From a bacterium (lineage in GTDB: Bacteria > Spirochaetota > Spirochaetia > JABEVK01): DNA of 11,892 nt. The notes under the pieces were generated by a model, which ran no database searches, was not told the DNA's origin, and saw nothing but the letters and a program-made list of their open reading frames with translations. The DNA lies in NCBI GenBank assembly GCA_021782055.1, contig JAJXVP010000069.1, positions 1 through 11,892 of the forward strand. Direction: 5' to 3'. A program made the translations under genes and the position numbers. Numbering within the stretch: position 1 is the stretch's first letter; every line of letters begins with the position of its first letter. Shown piece by piece: positions 6,549 to 11,892 of the stretch.

Positions 6549-7555
6549 AGTCCAACGGGGCCTGTGGTCCCGCGAACCTTTAAAAACGGCTCTAAGACGA
6601 TCTGCTCAAAAGGCAGGTCGTTTTTTTTATTGCGCAGAAGGACTCGTTCGGCCATGCGGCGGCCTTGCTCGCGGGCTTGGTGATCTACCGAAGTTAAGGG
6701 AGGGTTGCCGTATTCCAGCCACGAAAGGTTATCGTAGCCTACTACCGAGATCTCTTCGGGAACGCTGATACCGGCCTGACGAAGCGCCGCTAGACAACCT
6801 AAGGCCACCCGGTCCGAGATCGCGACAAAGGCGGTTGGTCGGGGACCTTGAAGCCCCAAGACGCGGAGTGTCGCGGCATAGCCGCCTTCAAACGTATAGT
6901 TGGAGTCGGCCACCCAGTCTTCGGTCCAGTGCGGGTCTAAATGGCTGATCTTTTCGCGGTAGACGGCTTCGCGCAGGCCCGAGGAATTGCTGGGTTGGGT
7001 ATGACCGCTCAGAAAGGCAATACGGCGGTGTCCCAGGGCCAGCAAATGATCCAGGGCCAAACTCCCCCCTCTGCGGTCATCGGTACACAGGCTGTCGCAC
7101 TGCCAGTCGGAGCGGTAGCGTTGAAATAAGATCAAGGGAATCCGGCATGCTTGGATAAAGCTGGTTAACGAGGCGTCTTCTTGCACCGAGAGCAAGATCA
7201 GGCCTTCGACACCTCGGCGGGTAAAATCTTCTAAAATGCGGAGTTCTTTGTCCTCTTTGCGTTCGGTGAACGAAAACAGCACACCAAAATCTTTTTCGAA
7301 AGCCGCCTCTTCGACCCCGGCCATGACTTCGGCAAAGAAGGGATTGATGACCGTATCGCCAATTACCCCGAGGGTTCTCGTCGAACGGGTTCTGAGTCCC
7401 CGGGCCAGGGTACTGGGGACAAAGTGGAGAGTGTCGATAGCCTGACGAACGCGGGCTTCGGTAGCGGCTCCGACTTTTCGAGTCCGGTTGATGACATGAG
7501 ATACAGTCGTGCTCGAAACGCCGGCGAGCCGGGCGACATCATGAATGGTAGCGAT
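6545..7555 (-). CDS. LacI-family transcriptional regulator with ATC start codon
   Basis: DNA-binding repressor with a sugar-type effector domain, acting as a dimer. Read from ATC at 7555 it has 336 residues, the usual family length. Seen: an intact helix-turn-helix ATIHDVARLAGVSSTTVSHV (2-21), the hinge helix STLARGLRT (48-56), and a periplasmic-binding-protein-like core with GVEGLILL, GHRRIAFLSG, PTAFVAISDRVALG and PEEISVVGYDN. Starting at the first in-frame ATG (7324, residue 78) would delete the whole DNA-binding domain. Between the upstream in-frame TGA and the helix-turn-helix there is no ATG, GTG, TTG or CTG. The codon placed exactly where LacI proteins start (M-ATI-DVA) is ATC, with GGGAGG six bases before it. 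Either ATC is the true rare start or one base is altered. The neighbours do not reveal the effector. The gene converges on fabF and overlaps it by 4 bp at the stop codons. Confidence 0.85.
   Translation of the reverse strand: MATIHDVARLAGVSSTTVSHVINRTRKVGAATEARVRQAIDTLHFVPSTLARGLRTRSTRTLGVIGDTVINPFFAEVMAGVEEAAFEKDFGVLFSFTERKEDKELRILEDFTRRGVEGLILLSVQEDASLTSFIQACRIPLILFQRYRSDWQCDSLCTDDRRGGSLALDHLLALGHRRIAFLSGHTQPSNSSGLREAVYREKISHLDPHWTEDWVADSNYTFEGGYAATLRVLGLQGPRPTAFVAISDRVALGCLAALRQAGISVPEEISVVGYDNLSWLEYGNPPLTSVDHQAREQGRRMAERVLLRNKKNDLPFEQIVLEPFLKVRGTTGPVGL
6594..6628 (+). terminator. Rho-independent terminator of the fabDGF operon
   Basis: A nine-pair stem, ACGATCTGC (6597-6605) with GCAGGTCGT (6613-6621, one G-T wobble), encloses a 7-nt loop TCAAAAG. 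The tract TTTTTTTT (6621-6628) follows. The stem can extend by A-T and G-T pairs from 6594 into the T tract. It lies 46 nt beyond the fabF stop and entirely within the 3' part of the opposite-strand LacI-family gene, where it encodes about residues 309-321 (around NKKNDLPFEQIV). Confidence 0.85.
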
Positions 7556-7561
7556 AACAGG

Positions 7562-7567
7562 CCTCCC
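7562..7567 (-). promoter_or_regulatory. Ribosome binding site fixing the ATC start of the LacI-family gene
   Basis: GGGAGG on the minus strand, with a 6-nt spacer to ATC at 7555-7553. Its strength and ideal spacing are the main support for initiation at ATC rather than at a downstream codon. Confidence 0.7.
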
Positions 7568-7580
7568 TAGGTTCTTTTTT

Positions 7581-7609
7581 AGTCTAAGAGAGATTGTAAA
7601 ACTTGTCCA
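7581..7609 (-). promoter_or_regulatory. Candidate promoter of the LacI-family gene with overlapping palindrome
   Basis: On the minus strand TGGACA (complement of 7604-7609) and TAGACT (complement of 7581-7586) are 17 bp apart, placing the start near 7574 and a 19-nt leader that contains the ribosome binding site. The inverted repeat CTTG-TC-CAAG at 7602-7611 covers the -35 box and could be an operator, for example for self-repression; this is only positional evidence. Confidence 0.45.
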
Positions 7610-7625
7610 AGAGGTTCAGTAGTGC

Positions 7626-7654
7626 TTGAGTGCCAGCCAGTGTGGCTGTATGCT
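7626..7654 (+). promoter_or_regulatory. Candidate promoter of the PilZ gene
   Basis: TTGAGT (7626-7631) and TATGCT (7649-7654) are 17 bp apart. Transcription would start around 7661-7662, that is at the ATG of the PilZ gene, which has no recognisable ribosome binding site. The matches are moderate (4 of 6 each), so the call is weak by itself. Confidence 0.35.
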
Positions 7655-7661
7655 TATTTTT

Positions 7662-8444
7662 ATGAATGAATCCACCTTGCCTGTTCAAAATGACGAAGGC
7701 AAAAAGGTCTTCTTTTTGTACCCCGCCAGTGTTATCCAAAATGAGATGGTCTTAGAGATCGTTCATGCGGAATATGCCGTATACCTTTTAAATGAGCATG
7801 CCAAGGTACCCCGGCTGATGGCCCGCTACCCGGACTCCATTCTTTTTATCAACTTAGACGAAGGGATGAAGGAGCCCGAGTGGGAGGCTTTCATTCGGAA
7901 TCTCCAGCGGGACTCCGAGACTTCGTCGGTGAAGATTGGCATCCTTACTTACAACAACAATGCCGAACTGGCCCAGAAATACCTGATGGACCTGTCGGTC
8001 CCTTGCGGGTTTATCAAGCTTTCGCTAGGGCTCAAGAAAAGCACCGAGATTTTGCTCAAAGCTCTGGAAGCTAACGAAGCCCGGGGACGCCGGCGGTATC
8101 TGCGGGTGACCTGCCAAGATAATGCCACCTTTAACGTTGTCGTAGGGGATAAAACCCGTTCGGGAAAAATTGTGGACATTAGTTCCGTAGGGATGGCCTG
8201 CCTGTTTGACAGTACGGTGGCGATTCCGGTAAGAACGAAGCTGGTCGATGTTCAGCTGAAGCTCAAGGGGGTCTTGGCCAAGGTGTCAGCCGTGGTCTTT
8301 GGAACCCGTCCCGTCGAGGGGGGGCTCATGTACGTTCTGCTGTTTGACCTGACGCCTTCGGGCGATACCAAACAAAAAATCCGAGTCTACATTCAGCAGA
8401 ATCTGCAGGCCTCGATGGACGCGGAAATTAAAACACTTCCCTAA
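7662..8444 (+). CDS. PilZ-domain protein with degenerate receiver-like N-terminal domain
   Basis: Predicted cytoplasmic cyclic-di-GMP effector of 260 residues. The C-terminal half is a PilZ domain: the nucleotide-binding arginine motif RYLR preceded by Arg (R144 and R148 in the RxxxR pattern) and DISSVG (172-177, the DxSxxG motif), so ligand binding is expected. The N-terminal 140 residues alternate strands and helices like a receiver (KVFFLYP, SILFINLD, VKIGILTY, GFIKLS) but lack the acidic pair after strand 1; D66 and K119 sit where the phospho-acceptor and conserved Lys would be. I associate this arrangement with spirochaete PilZ proteins. The start is uncertain: ATG 7662 has no ribosome binding site, while TTG 7626 and ATG 7650 are in frame upstream and would add 12 or 4 residues. 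The gene is followed after 18 nt by the DUF4139 gene, probably in one operon. Its output is unknown; motility or envelope control is the usual role of PilZ proteins. Confidence 0.88.
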   Translation: MNESTLPVQNDEGKKVFFLYPASVIQNEMVLEIVHAEYAVYLLNEHAKVPRLMARYPDSILFINLDEGMKEPEWEAFIRNLQRDSETSSVKIGILTYNNNAELAQKYLMDLSVPCGFIKLSLGLKKSTEILLKALEANEARGRRRYLRVTCQDNATFNVVVGDKTRSGKIVDISSVGMACLFDSTVAIPVRTKLVDVQLKLKGVLAKVSAVVFGTRPVEGGLMYVLLFDLTPSGDTKQKIRVYIQQNLQASMDAEIKTLP

Positions 8445-8462
8445 GAGAAGTCGGGAGGACTC

Positions 8463-10325
8463 ATGAAAAACTTTGCCGTCCTTGCGGCACTGGCGCTGTT
8501 GCCCGTCGGTTTGTTTGCCCAAACTCTAGCGAACCTGCCGGTGACACGAGTCGTGCTGTATACCAGCGGTGTGGAATACGTCGAACGGGAGGGTTTGGTG
8601 ACGTTGCCCGCATCCTTGCCCCTAGCCTTGGATAAGGGACAGCTCAACGACCTGTTGAAGTCGCTGACCGTGAAAGGTCCTGTTACTGCCGAGGTTTCGT
8701 TTCCTGTTCAAGAGCCGTTGGCTCGTGCTCTGGCCGGCTTTACTCCCGACTTAAGCGGGGAGGGCGGGCTTGCTTCTCTGCTCCCCCAACTCCGGGGCTT
8801 GGAGGTGCGGGTGAGTGCGCCCAACCCGGTAACCGGACGGTTAGTCGGGGTGGATACAGAAATCGTTGAGTCAGCCCTGGGCCGCCGACAAGAAGAGCTT
8901 TTGACGTTAGATACCGCCGAAGGGTTAAAACGCTTCCCGTTGTCAGCTTTGTCGTCCTTTCAACTGGTGGACGCTTCGGTCCGTCGGCAGTTGTCACAGG
9001 CCTTGGAGCGTCTGGCTGCGGGGAAGGACTCCCGCCGCCAACTGGTCAAGGTGGTGTTTACCGGTAAGGGCGAACATCGCCTTCAGCTAGGGTATGAAGA
9101 TGAGGCGCCGGTCTGGCGAACCTCGTATCGGCTCTTGTTGGGGCCACAAACTACCCTTCAAGGCTGGGCGGTGGTCGAAAATACCAGCGAAGCGGATTGG
9201 CAACAAGTGCGCCTGTCCTTAGTAGCGGGTTCCCCCTTGTCGTTTGCCGAAGATTTGGCCACCCCTCGTTGGGTAAGACCAGCCCCGGAGCCTCCCCGTC
9301 CGGCCCCTCTTGCCGCGCTGAAAATGATGGAAAGTCCAAGCCCTGCCCTGATGACGGAACCAGAGGCAGAACCCCCGGTGACTTTAGGGCCCTTGTTCCG
9401 CTTTGACCTGAGCCAGCCGGTGAGCTTAGCCAGGCACGACAGCGCGATGTTAGAGCTGTTTAGCACCCCCCTTGCGGTGACCCGCGTCAGTGTTTGCCCG
9501 CCGGAGGGCGGCGTGCTTTCAGGGGTTCGGTTGCATAATGGGAAACTGCCTTTGCCGGAAGGCCCAGTGACGGTCATCGACGGCTCGGTTTACGCGGGTG
9601 ACGCCCGGACAGCCTTTTTAGCCCCAGGCGAGTCTTCGGTTTGGACGTACGCCCACGATAGCCTGATGCGGCGGGAACAAAGTTCAGCCAACGAGGTCAC
9701 CGTCACCAGCATCACGGCATCTGGTGGGGTCCTGAAGACCCAAAAAGAAGAGGTGTTTAAAACAGACTACCGTTTGACCAACCTGTCAGACGAGAAAAAG
9801 ACTGTCCTTGTGGAACAGCGCGTGGTGCCCGGTCGTGAGCTGGTGTCGCCTGACGTTGGTGAACGGGAACAGGGCTTGTACCATTTTTCTGTACCCGTGG
9901 CTCCCCACCAAACGGCTGAGCTGACGGTACTAGAAAAGCGGCCGCTCGTGGTGACCGAGGTTTTGACGTCACTCACTCCCCAGAGCCTAAGCTTGTTGAT
10001 TCATTCGAATGGGCCTCTGAGCCCCGAACTTCGTAAGGCGCTTGACCAAGCCGCCGGCTACCAAAACCAGGTCAGCCACTGGACCAGCATCGCCGCACAG
10101 CTGAACCAAGACAAAGAGCGTTTGACCTCGGACGAGGAGCGTCAGCGGCAGAACTTGACGGCGGCCGGAAGGGATTCGCCGTTTGGCCAAGAGACCTTAC
10201 GCCAATTGGCGGCGACAGAAGCCAAGTTGGCCGACCTTGCCGACCGCTTGGAGCGGGCTCAAAGCCAGGAACGAGAGGCTCAACAAGCCTTGACCGCGTT
10301 CCTGGGTACCTTGAGTGTTCGCTGA
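8463..10325 (+). CDS. Exported DUF4139-domain protein
   Basis: A 620-residue secreted or periplasmic protein of unknown biochemical role. Residues 1-19 form a signal peptide (hydrophobic core LAALALLPVGLFA, likely cleavage before QT). Residues 26-70 (VTRVVLYTSGVEYVEREG and LNDLLKSLTV) match the N-terminal beta domain that precedes DUF4139, and WRTSYRLLL (218-226) with AVVENTSEADWQQVRLSLV (236-254) is the DUF4139 signature. A Pro/Ala/Glu-rich linker lies at about 270-306. Residues 523-612 are charged, Gln/Glu/Arg-rich and likely a coiled coil. There is no membrane anchor after the signal peptide and no lipobox cysteine. The start is fixed by GGGAGGAC about 5 nt before ATG. It lies 18 nt downstream of the PilZ gene, suggesting that c-di-GMP signalling and this envelope protein act in one process, though that is inference. 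Some family members are annotated as mucoidy inhibitor MuiA-like. Confidence 0.85.
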   Translation: MKNFAVLAALALLPVGLFAQTLANLPVTRVVLYTSGVEYVEREGLVTLPASLPLALDKGQLNDLLKSLTVKGPVTAEVSFPVQEPLARALAGFTPDLSGEGGLASLLPQLRGLEVRVSAPNPVTGRLVGVDTEIVESALGRRQEELLTLDTAEGLKRFPLSALSSFQLVDASVRRQLSQALERLAAGKDSRRQLVKVVFTGKGEHRLQLGYEDEAPVWRTSYRLLLGPQTTLQGWAVVENTSEADWQQVRLSLVAGSPLSFAEDLATPRWVRPAPEPPRPAPLAALKMMESPSPALMTEPEAEPPVTLGPLFRFDLSQPVSLARHDSAMLELFSTPLAVTRVSVCPPEGGVLSGVRLHNGKLPLPEGPVTVIDGSVYAGDARTAFLAPGESSVWTYAHDSLMRREQSSANEVTVTSITASGGVLKTQKEEVFKTDYRLTNLSDEKKTVLVEQRVVPGRELVSPDVGEREQGLYHFSVPVAPHQTAELTVLEKRPLVVTEVLTSLTPQSLSLLIHSNGPLSPELRKALDQAAGYQNQVSHWTSIAAQLNQDKERLTSDEERQRQNLTAAGRDSPFGQETLRQLAATEAKLADLADRLERAQSQEREAQQALTAFLGTLSVR

Positions 10326-10326
10326 A

Positions 10327-10343
10327 CTGGGGACGCCCCCCAG
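10327..10343. terminator. GC hairpin between convergent genes, possible bidirectional terminator
   Basis: CTGGGG (10327-10332) pairs with CCCCAG (10338-10343) around the loop ACGCC. It begins right after the stop of the DUF4139 gene and ends 4 nt before the stop of the opposite-strand membrane protein gene. Neither side has a T tract, so it is not a classical intrinsic terminator; it may only stabilise 3' ends. Confidence 0.4.
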
Positions 10344-10347
10344 CCGG

Positions 10348-10764
10348 TTAACGGATTTCGCGGGGGCGCAGGTGCCAGATCGACACCAAGATGACGACGT
10401 TGAGGGAAAGCTGTTTCCACCAGATAAAGCCGTCAGGGGTGAAGGGTTTTGAAATGACAAAAGACTCGAGGATGATTTTGGCCAGCCACACGAGGGCTAC
10501 CGTGAAAATCGCTACCCCTGCGATGTTGGGTTGAAGGATGCCAAAGGGGGTGAGAAACATCACCAGGCCGCTGAGAAATTCGAGGATACCAAAGGTGATC
10601 CTTAAAAACGGCGGTTCGTGAGGTACCCCTAAAAGGCTGGTTACCGAATTCAGAAGTGAGCTCTGGTGCTGAGCTAAAGCCTGGGCTCCGGTAATCATCA
10701 AGAAGATTCCGAGGGCCAAGGATAGCAAGGTCTGGGAACGGAAAAAGTTTTTGTTGTCTTGCAT
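10348..10764 (-). CDS. Small four-helix membrane protein, DoxX-like
   Basis: Integral inner-membrane protein of 138 residues with four predicted hydrophobic helices, about 12-31, 53-72, 80-100 and 115-131, and a short basic tail HLRPREIR. The size, helix number and GIFLMITGAQAL-type first helix resemble DoxX/SURF4-like small membrane proteins, but I see no diagnostic motif, so the function is open. The start at 10764 is chosen because AGGAGG lies five to six bases upstream on the minus strand; an in-frame ATG at 10920 would add 52 low-complexity, basic residues and run through the intergenic region and into the start of the divergent gene. It is convergent with the DUF4139 gene and divergent from the HU-like gene. 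Confidence 0.75.
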   Translation of the reverse strand: MQDNKNFFRSQTLLSLALGIFLMITGAQALAQHQSSLLNSVTSLLGVPHEPPFLRITFGILEFLSGLVMFLTPFGILQPNIAGVAIFTVALVWLAKIILESFVISKPFTPDGFIWWKQLSLNVVILVSIWHLRPREIR

Positions 10765-10896
10765 GATTCCTCCTCTCCCCAGCATAAGAAAAAACCAGGG
10801 CCCCTGCAAAGAAAATCTTTTGGGAAAAAAGAAAATATTTTTTGAAGCAAGGGGTGTTTTTGCGCTGTCCTTCGGGGTAAACCCAGGAGGGCTTTG
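10765..10896. other. AT-rich divergent intergenic region
   Basis: This spacer separates the membrane-protein gene from the HU-like gene. It contains A and T runs between 10787 and 10860 and a short interrupted palindrome CAGGG-C-CCCTG (10796-10806). On the minus strand TTGCAG and TATGCT are 17 bp apart, a weak candidate promoter that would leave a leader of only about 11 nt. AGGAGG at 10885-10890 is the ribosome binding site for the gene at 10897. No promoter is convincing on the plus strand. Confidence 0.4.
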
Positions 10897-11589
10897 ATGA
10901 TTCAATACCGCATCTTTCAAACTAAGTTGAGGTCAGTCAAACAGTTCGCGGCCAAGGTTAACTTGTTAGGAAGCCAAAACCGCAAGAAACTCGTCAGCCT
11001 GATGCACGAGATGGGGCTGTCTCAGAGCCCCGAAGAGGTGGAAGCGAGCCTCAAGTTCTTAAAAAAAACCATCGTTAAACTTTGTTCCCAGGGGTACGCG
11101 GTATATTTAGACGAATTTATCCGCTTTGAGCCGGTCATCACGGGGCCGTTCGAGAGTGCCGAAGACCACTTTAAAGCCCCTCGCAACCAGATCAAGATCC
11201 GTGCGGCCGTGACCAAAGAGTTTCAAAAAAACTTTGAGGGCCTTTTTCCCCAGAAACTGCCCTCGGTGGTGTTCGCTCCGGTGTTTCATGTGGTCGAGAA
11301 CCTGGCTACCGGGCATAAGAATTGGGACGTTAGCCGAGAACAGGTGATTCGACTTCGAGGGGAACGCTTGCGCGGCTTAAAAGAGGAGGGGAAGGCGAAG
11401 CTGTACTTCGTCAACGCGGAGGAGCCGGAACAAAAAACAGGAGCTTTAAAGCCCTACAGCGTGACCGACACCGAGATTCTGCTTATTTTACCCCCAGTGA
11501 CGTTTGTTCGGGGGTACTTTGAGCTGTACTGGAATCGAGATTTATCCCAGCGGGTAGGTCGCAGTGTCGTGCTAGAGGTCCTCAGTTAG
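10897..11589 (+). CDS. HU/IHF-like DNA-binding protein with C-terminal DUF4469-like domain
   Basis: Predicted nucleoid-type DNA-binding protein of 230 residues. The N-terminal 115 residues follow the HU fold in its Bacteroidota/Spirochaetota variant: a helical pair (about 27-66), then GYAVYLDEFIRFEPVITGPF (66-85), and a basic arm segment KAPRNQIKIRAAVTKEFQ (93-110). Residues 123-230 form a separate beta-rich domain (VIRLRGERLRGL at 150-161, KLYFVNAEE, TEILLILPP, VRGYFELYW), similar to the DUF4469 domain that often follows such HU domains. ATG 10897 is preferred over the adjacent TTG 10894 because AGGAGG ends 6 nt before the ATG. It stands alone: the upstream gene is divergent, and about 200 bp of non-coding DNA follows. 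The role of the C-terminal domain is unknown. Ordinary HU is about 90 residues, so this is more than twice as long. Confidence 0.78.
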   Translation: MIQYRIFQTKLRSVKQFAAKVNLLGSQNRKKLVSLMHEMGLSQSPEEVEASLKFLKKTIVKLCSQGYAVYLDEFIRFEPVITGPFESAEDHFKAPRNQIKIRAAVTKEFQKNFEGLFPQKLPSVVFAPVFHVVENLATGHKNWDVSREQVIRLRGERLRGLKEEGKAKLYFVNAEEPEQKTGALKPYSVTDTEILLILPPVTFVRGYFELYWNRDLSQRVGRSVVLEVLS

Positions 11590-11622
11590 GGAGGGGGAGG
11601 GGAAGATCTGGCCACCTCGGGC
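11590..11622. other. Purine-rich stretch after the HU-like gene
   Basis: GGAGGGGGAGGGGAAG at 11590-11605 follows the stop codon directly. No hairpin with a T tract is present, so no terminator is called for the HU-like gene. Confidence 0.4.
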
Positions 11623-11668
11623 ACTGTCATGAGTCTAAGGGCGTAACTGTCATGAGTCTAAGGGCGTA

Positions 11669-11682
11669 ACTGTCATGACAGT
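11669..11682. promoter_or_regulatory. Perfect 14-bp palindrome in repeat unit 3
   Basis: ACTGTCATGACAGT equals its own reverse complement. It has the size and symmetry of a site for a dimeric helix-turn-helix regulator such as a TetR or MarR type; which factor binds is unknown. Confidence 0.55.
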
Positions 11683-11691
11683 AGAGCCTTT

Positions 11692-11705
11692 ACACTCATG
11701 AGTGT
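11692..11705. promoter_or_regulatory. Perfect 14-bp palindrome in repeat unit 4
   Basis: ACACTCATGAGTGT equals its own reverse complement and is centred exactly 23 bp from the palindrome of unit 3, sharing only the CTCATGAG/GTCATGAC-type core. Symmetry kept while the outer bases differ suggests that the dyad itself matters. Confidence 0.55.
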
Positions 11706-11787
11706 TGGGCCTTCACTCTCATGAGTGGTGAAGGCGGGGCTAAGTAGTCTTGTTTCAAGAATGCAGTAAAGAAAGAGGAGGACAGGT

Positions 11788-11892
11788 ATGCAGCTTTCTG
11801 GCAATACAATTTTGATTACCGGCGGTGGGTCGGGAATTGGTTTGGGGTTGGCCCTCGAGTTTCAAAAGCTCGGTAATACGGTACTGATCGCG
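11788..11892 (+). CDS. Short-chain dehydrogenase/reductase, 5' part only
   Basis: Beginning of an NAD(P)-dependent oxidoreductase; 35 residues are visible. The N-terminal Rossmann signature is complete: a first strand [20 protein letters not shown] with the TGxxxGIG cofactor loop, followed by KLGNTVLIA as the second strand. The opening [18 protein letters not shown] resembles the DltE/YdfG-like branch of the family, but the substrate cannot be inferred because the active-site Ser-Tyr-Lys region lies outside the window. GAGGAGGACAGG shortly before the ATG is a good ribosome binding site. The 23-bp palindrome array lies immediately upstream and suggests regulated expression. Confidence 0.85.
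   Translation, partial: MQLSGNTILITGGGSGIGLGLALEFQKLGNTVLIA

Larger units (their letters stand above)
11623..11737. repeat. Array of five 23-bp units centred on TCATGA, candidate operator array
   Basis: TCATGA occurs at 11627, 11650, 11673, 11696 and 11719, exactly 23 bp apart each time. Units begin at 11623, 11646, 11669, 11692 and 11715, all starting with AC. Units 1 and 2 are identical over all 23 bp. Units 3-5 have diverged in the second half but keep the spacing and core. Unit 3 has the perfect 14-bp palindrome ACTGTCATGACAGT and unit 4 ACACTCATGAGTGT. Unit 5 lies in a larger inverted repeat CCTTCAC (11710-11716) with GTGAAGG (11728-11734). The array ends about 50 bp before the dehydrogenase ATG, so control of that gene is the simplest reading. 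There are no unique spacers, so it is not CRISPR. Confidence 0.85.

Noticed and set aside
9158..9577. 139-codon open frame on the minus strand inside the DUF4139 gene
   Set aside because: Biased Gly/Ser/Arg composition typical of an antisense frame in GC-rich DNA and no ribosome binding site.
10765..10920. N-terminal extension of the membrane protein to ATG 10920
   Set aside because: It would overlap the start of the HU-like gene and its ribosome binding site, is low complexity, and the internal ATG at 10764 has a strong AGGAGG.
11604..11609. AGATCT palindrome exactly 23 bp before the first TCATGA core as a sixth array unit
   Set aside because: It shares no sequence with the core or flanks; the spacing match is probably chance.
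11623..11737. CRISPR-like repeat array
   Set aside because: Units are contiguous at 23 bp without unique spacers, no cas genes are present, and the units are palindromic operator-like sites.
11740..11787. A sigma-70 promoter between the repeat array and the dehydrogenase gene
   Set aside because: TTGTTT (11750-11755) has no matching -10 box at a usable distance, and no other pair of boxes was convincing.

Overview
The window looks like chromosomal DNA of a moderately GC-rich bacterium, most likely a free-living or host-associated member of the Spirochaetota. The main hints are a PilZ protein with an N-terminal half of a type I associate with treponeme-like spirochaetes, and an HU-like DNA-binding protein with an extra C-terminal domain. 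The assignment is an inference from recognised families, not from a marker gene. No rRNA, tRNA, insertion sequence, CRISPR array or phage gene was seen.

Layout. (1) 1-1874, minus strand: lysA (diaminopimelate decarboxylase) followed after 4 nt by rsmI (16S rRNA 2'-O-ribose methyltransferase), which runs off the left edge. (2) 1875-2025: divergent control region with three 20-21 bp spaced repeats over a candidate lysA promoter, and a candidate promoter pointing right whose start site falls on the next ATG. (3) 2026-3087, plus: an unrecognised 353-aa protein with the sequence landmarks of a protein-kinase-like fold. (4) 3092-3466, minus: a single-domain response regulator, convergent with the previous gene. 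(5) 3602-6548, plus: fabD-fabG-fabF, a compact fatty-acid synthesis operon with no acpP between fabG and fabF, ended by a strong intrinsic terminator that lies inside the next gene. (6) 6545-7555, minus: a full-length LacI-family regulator whose only sensible start codon is ATC; its stop codon overlaps that of fabF. (7) 7662-10325, plus: a pseudo-receiver/PilZ protein and an exported DUF4139 protein, probably co-transcribed. (8) 10348-10764, minus: a small four-helix membrane protein. (9) 10897-11589, plus: an HU/IHF-like DNA-binding protein. (10) 11590-11787: intergenic region with five units repeating at exactly 23 bp, each centred on TCATGA, directly upstream of (11) a short-chain dehydrogenase gene cut by the right edge at 11892.

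How the parts relate. lysA-rsmI and fabDGF are housekeeping modules (lysine/peptidoglycan precursor and ribosome modification; acyl-chain initiation, reduction and elongation). Several signalling proteins sit between them: a lone receiver, a putative kinase-like protein, a predicted c-di-GMP sensor and a sugar-type repressor. The most interesting non-coding signals are the 23-bp palindrome array before the dehydrogenase, the repeat array before lysA, and candidate leaderless promoters for two genes that lack a ribosome binding site.
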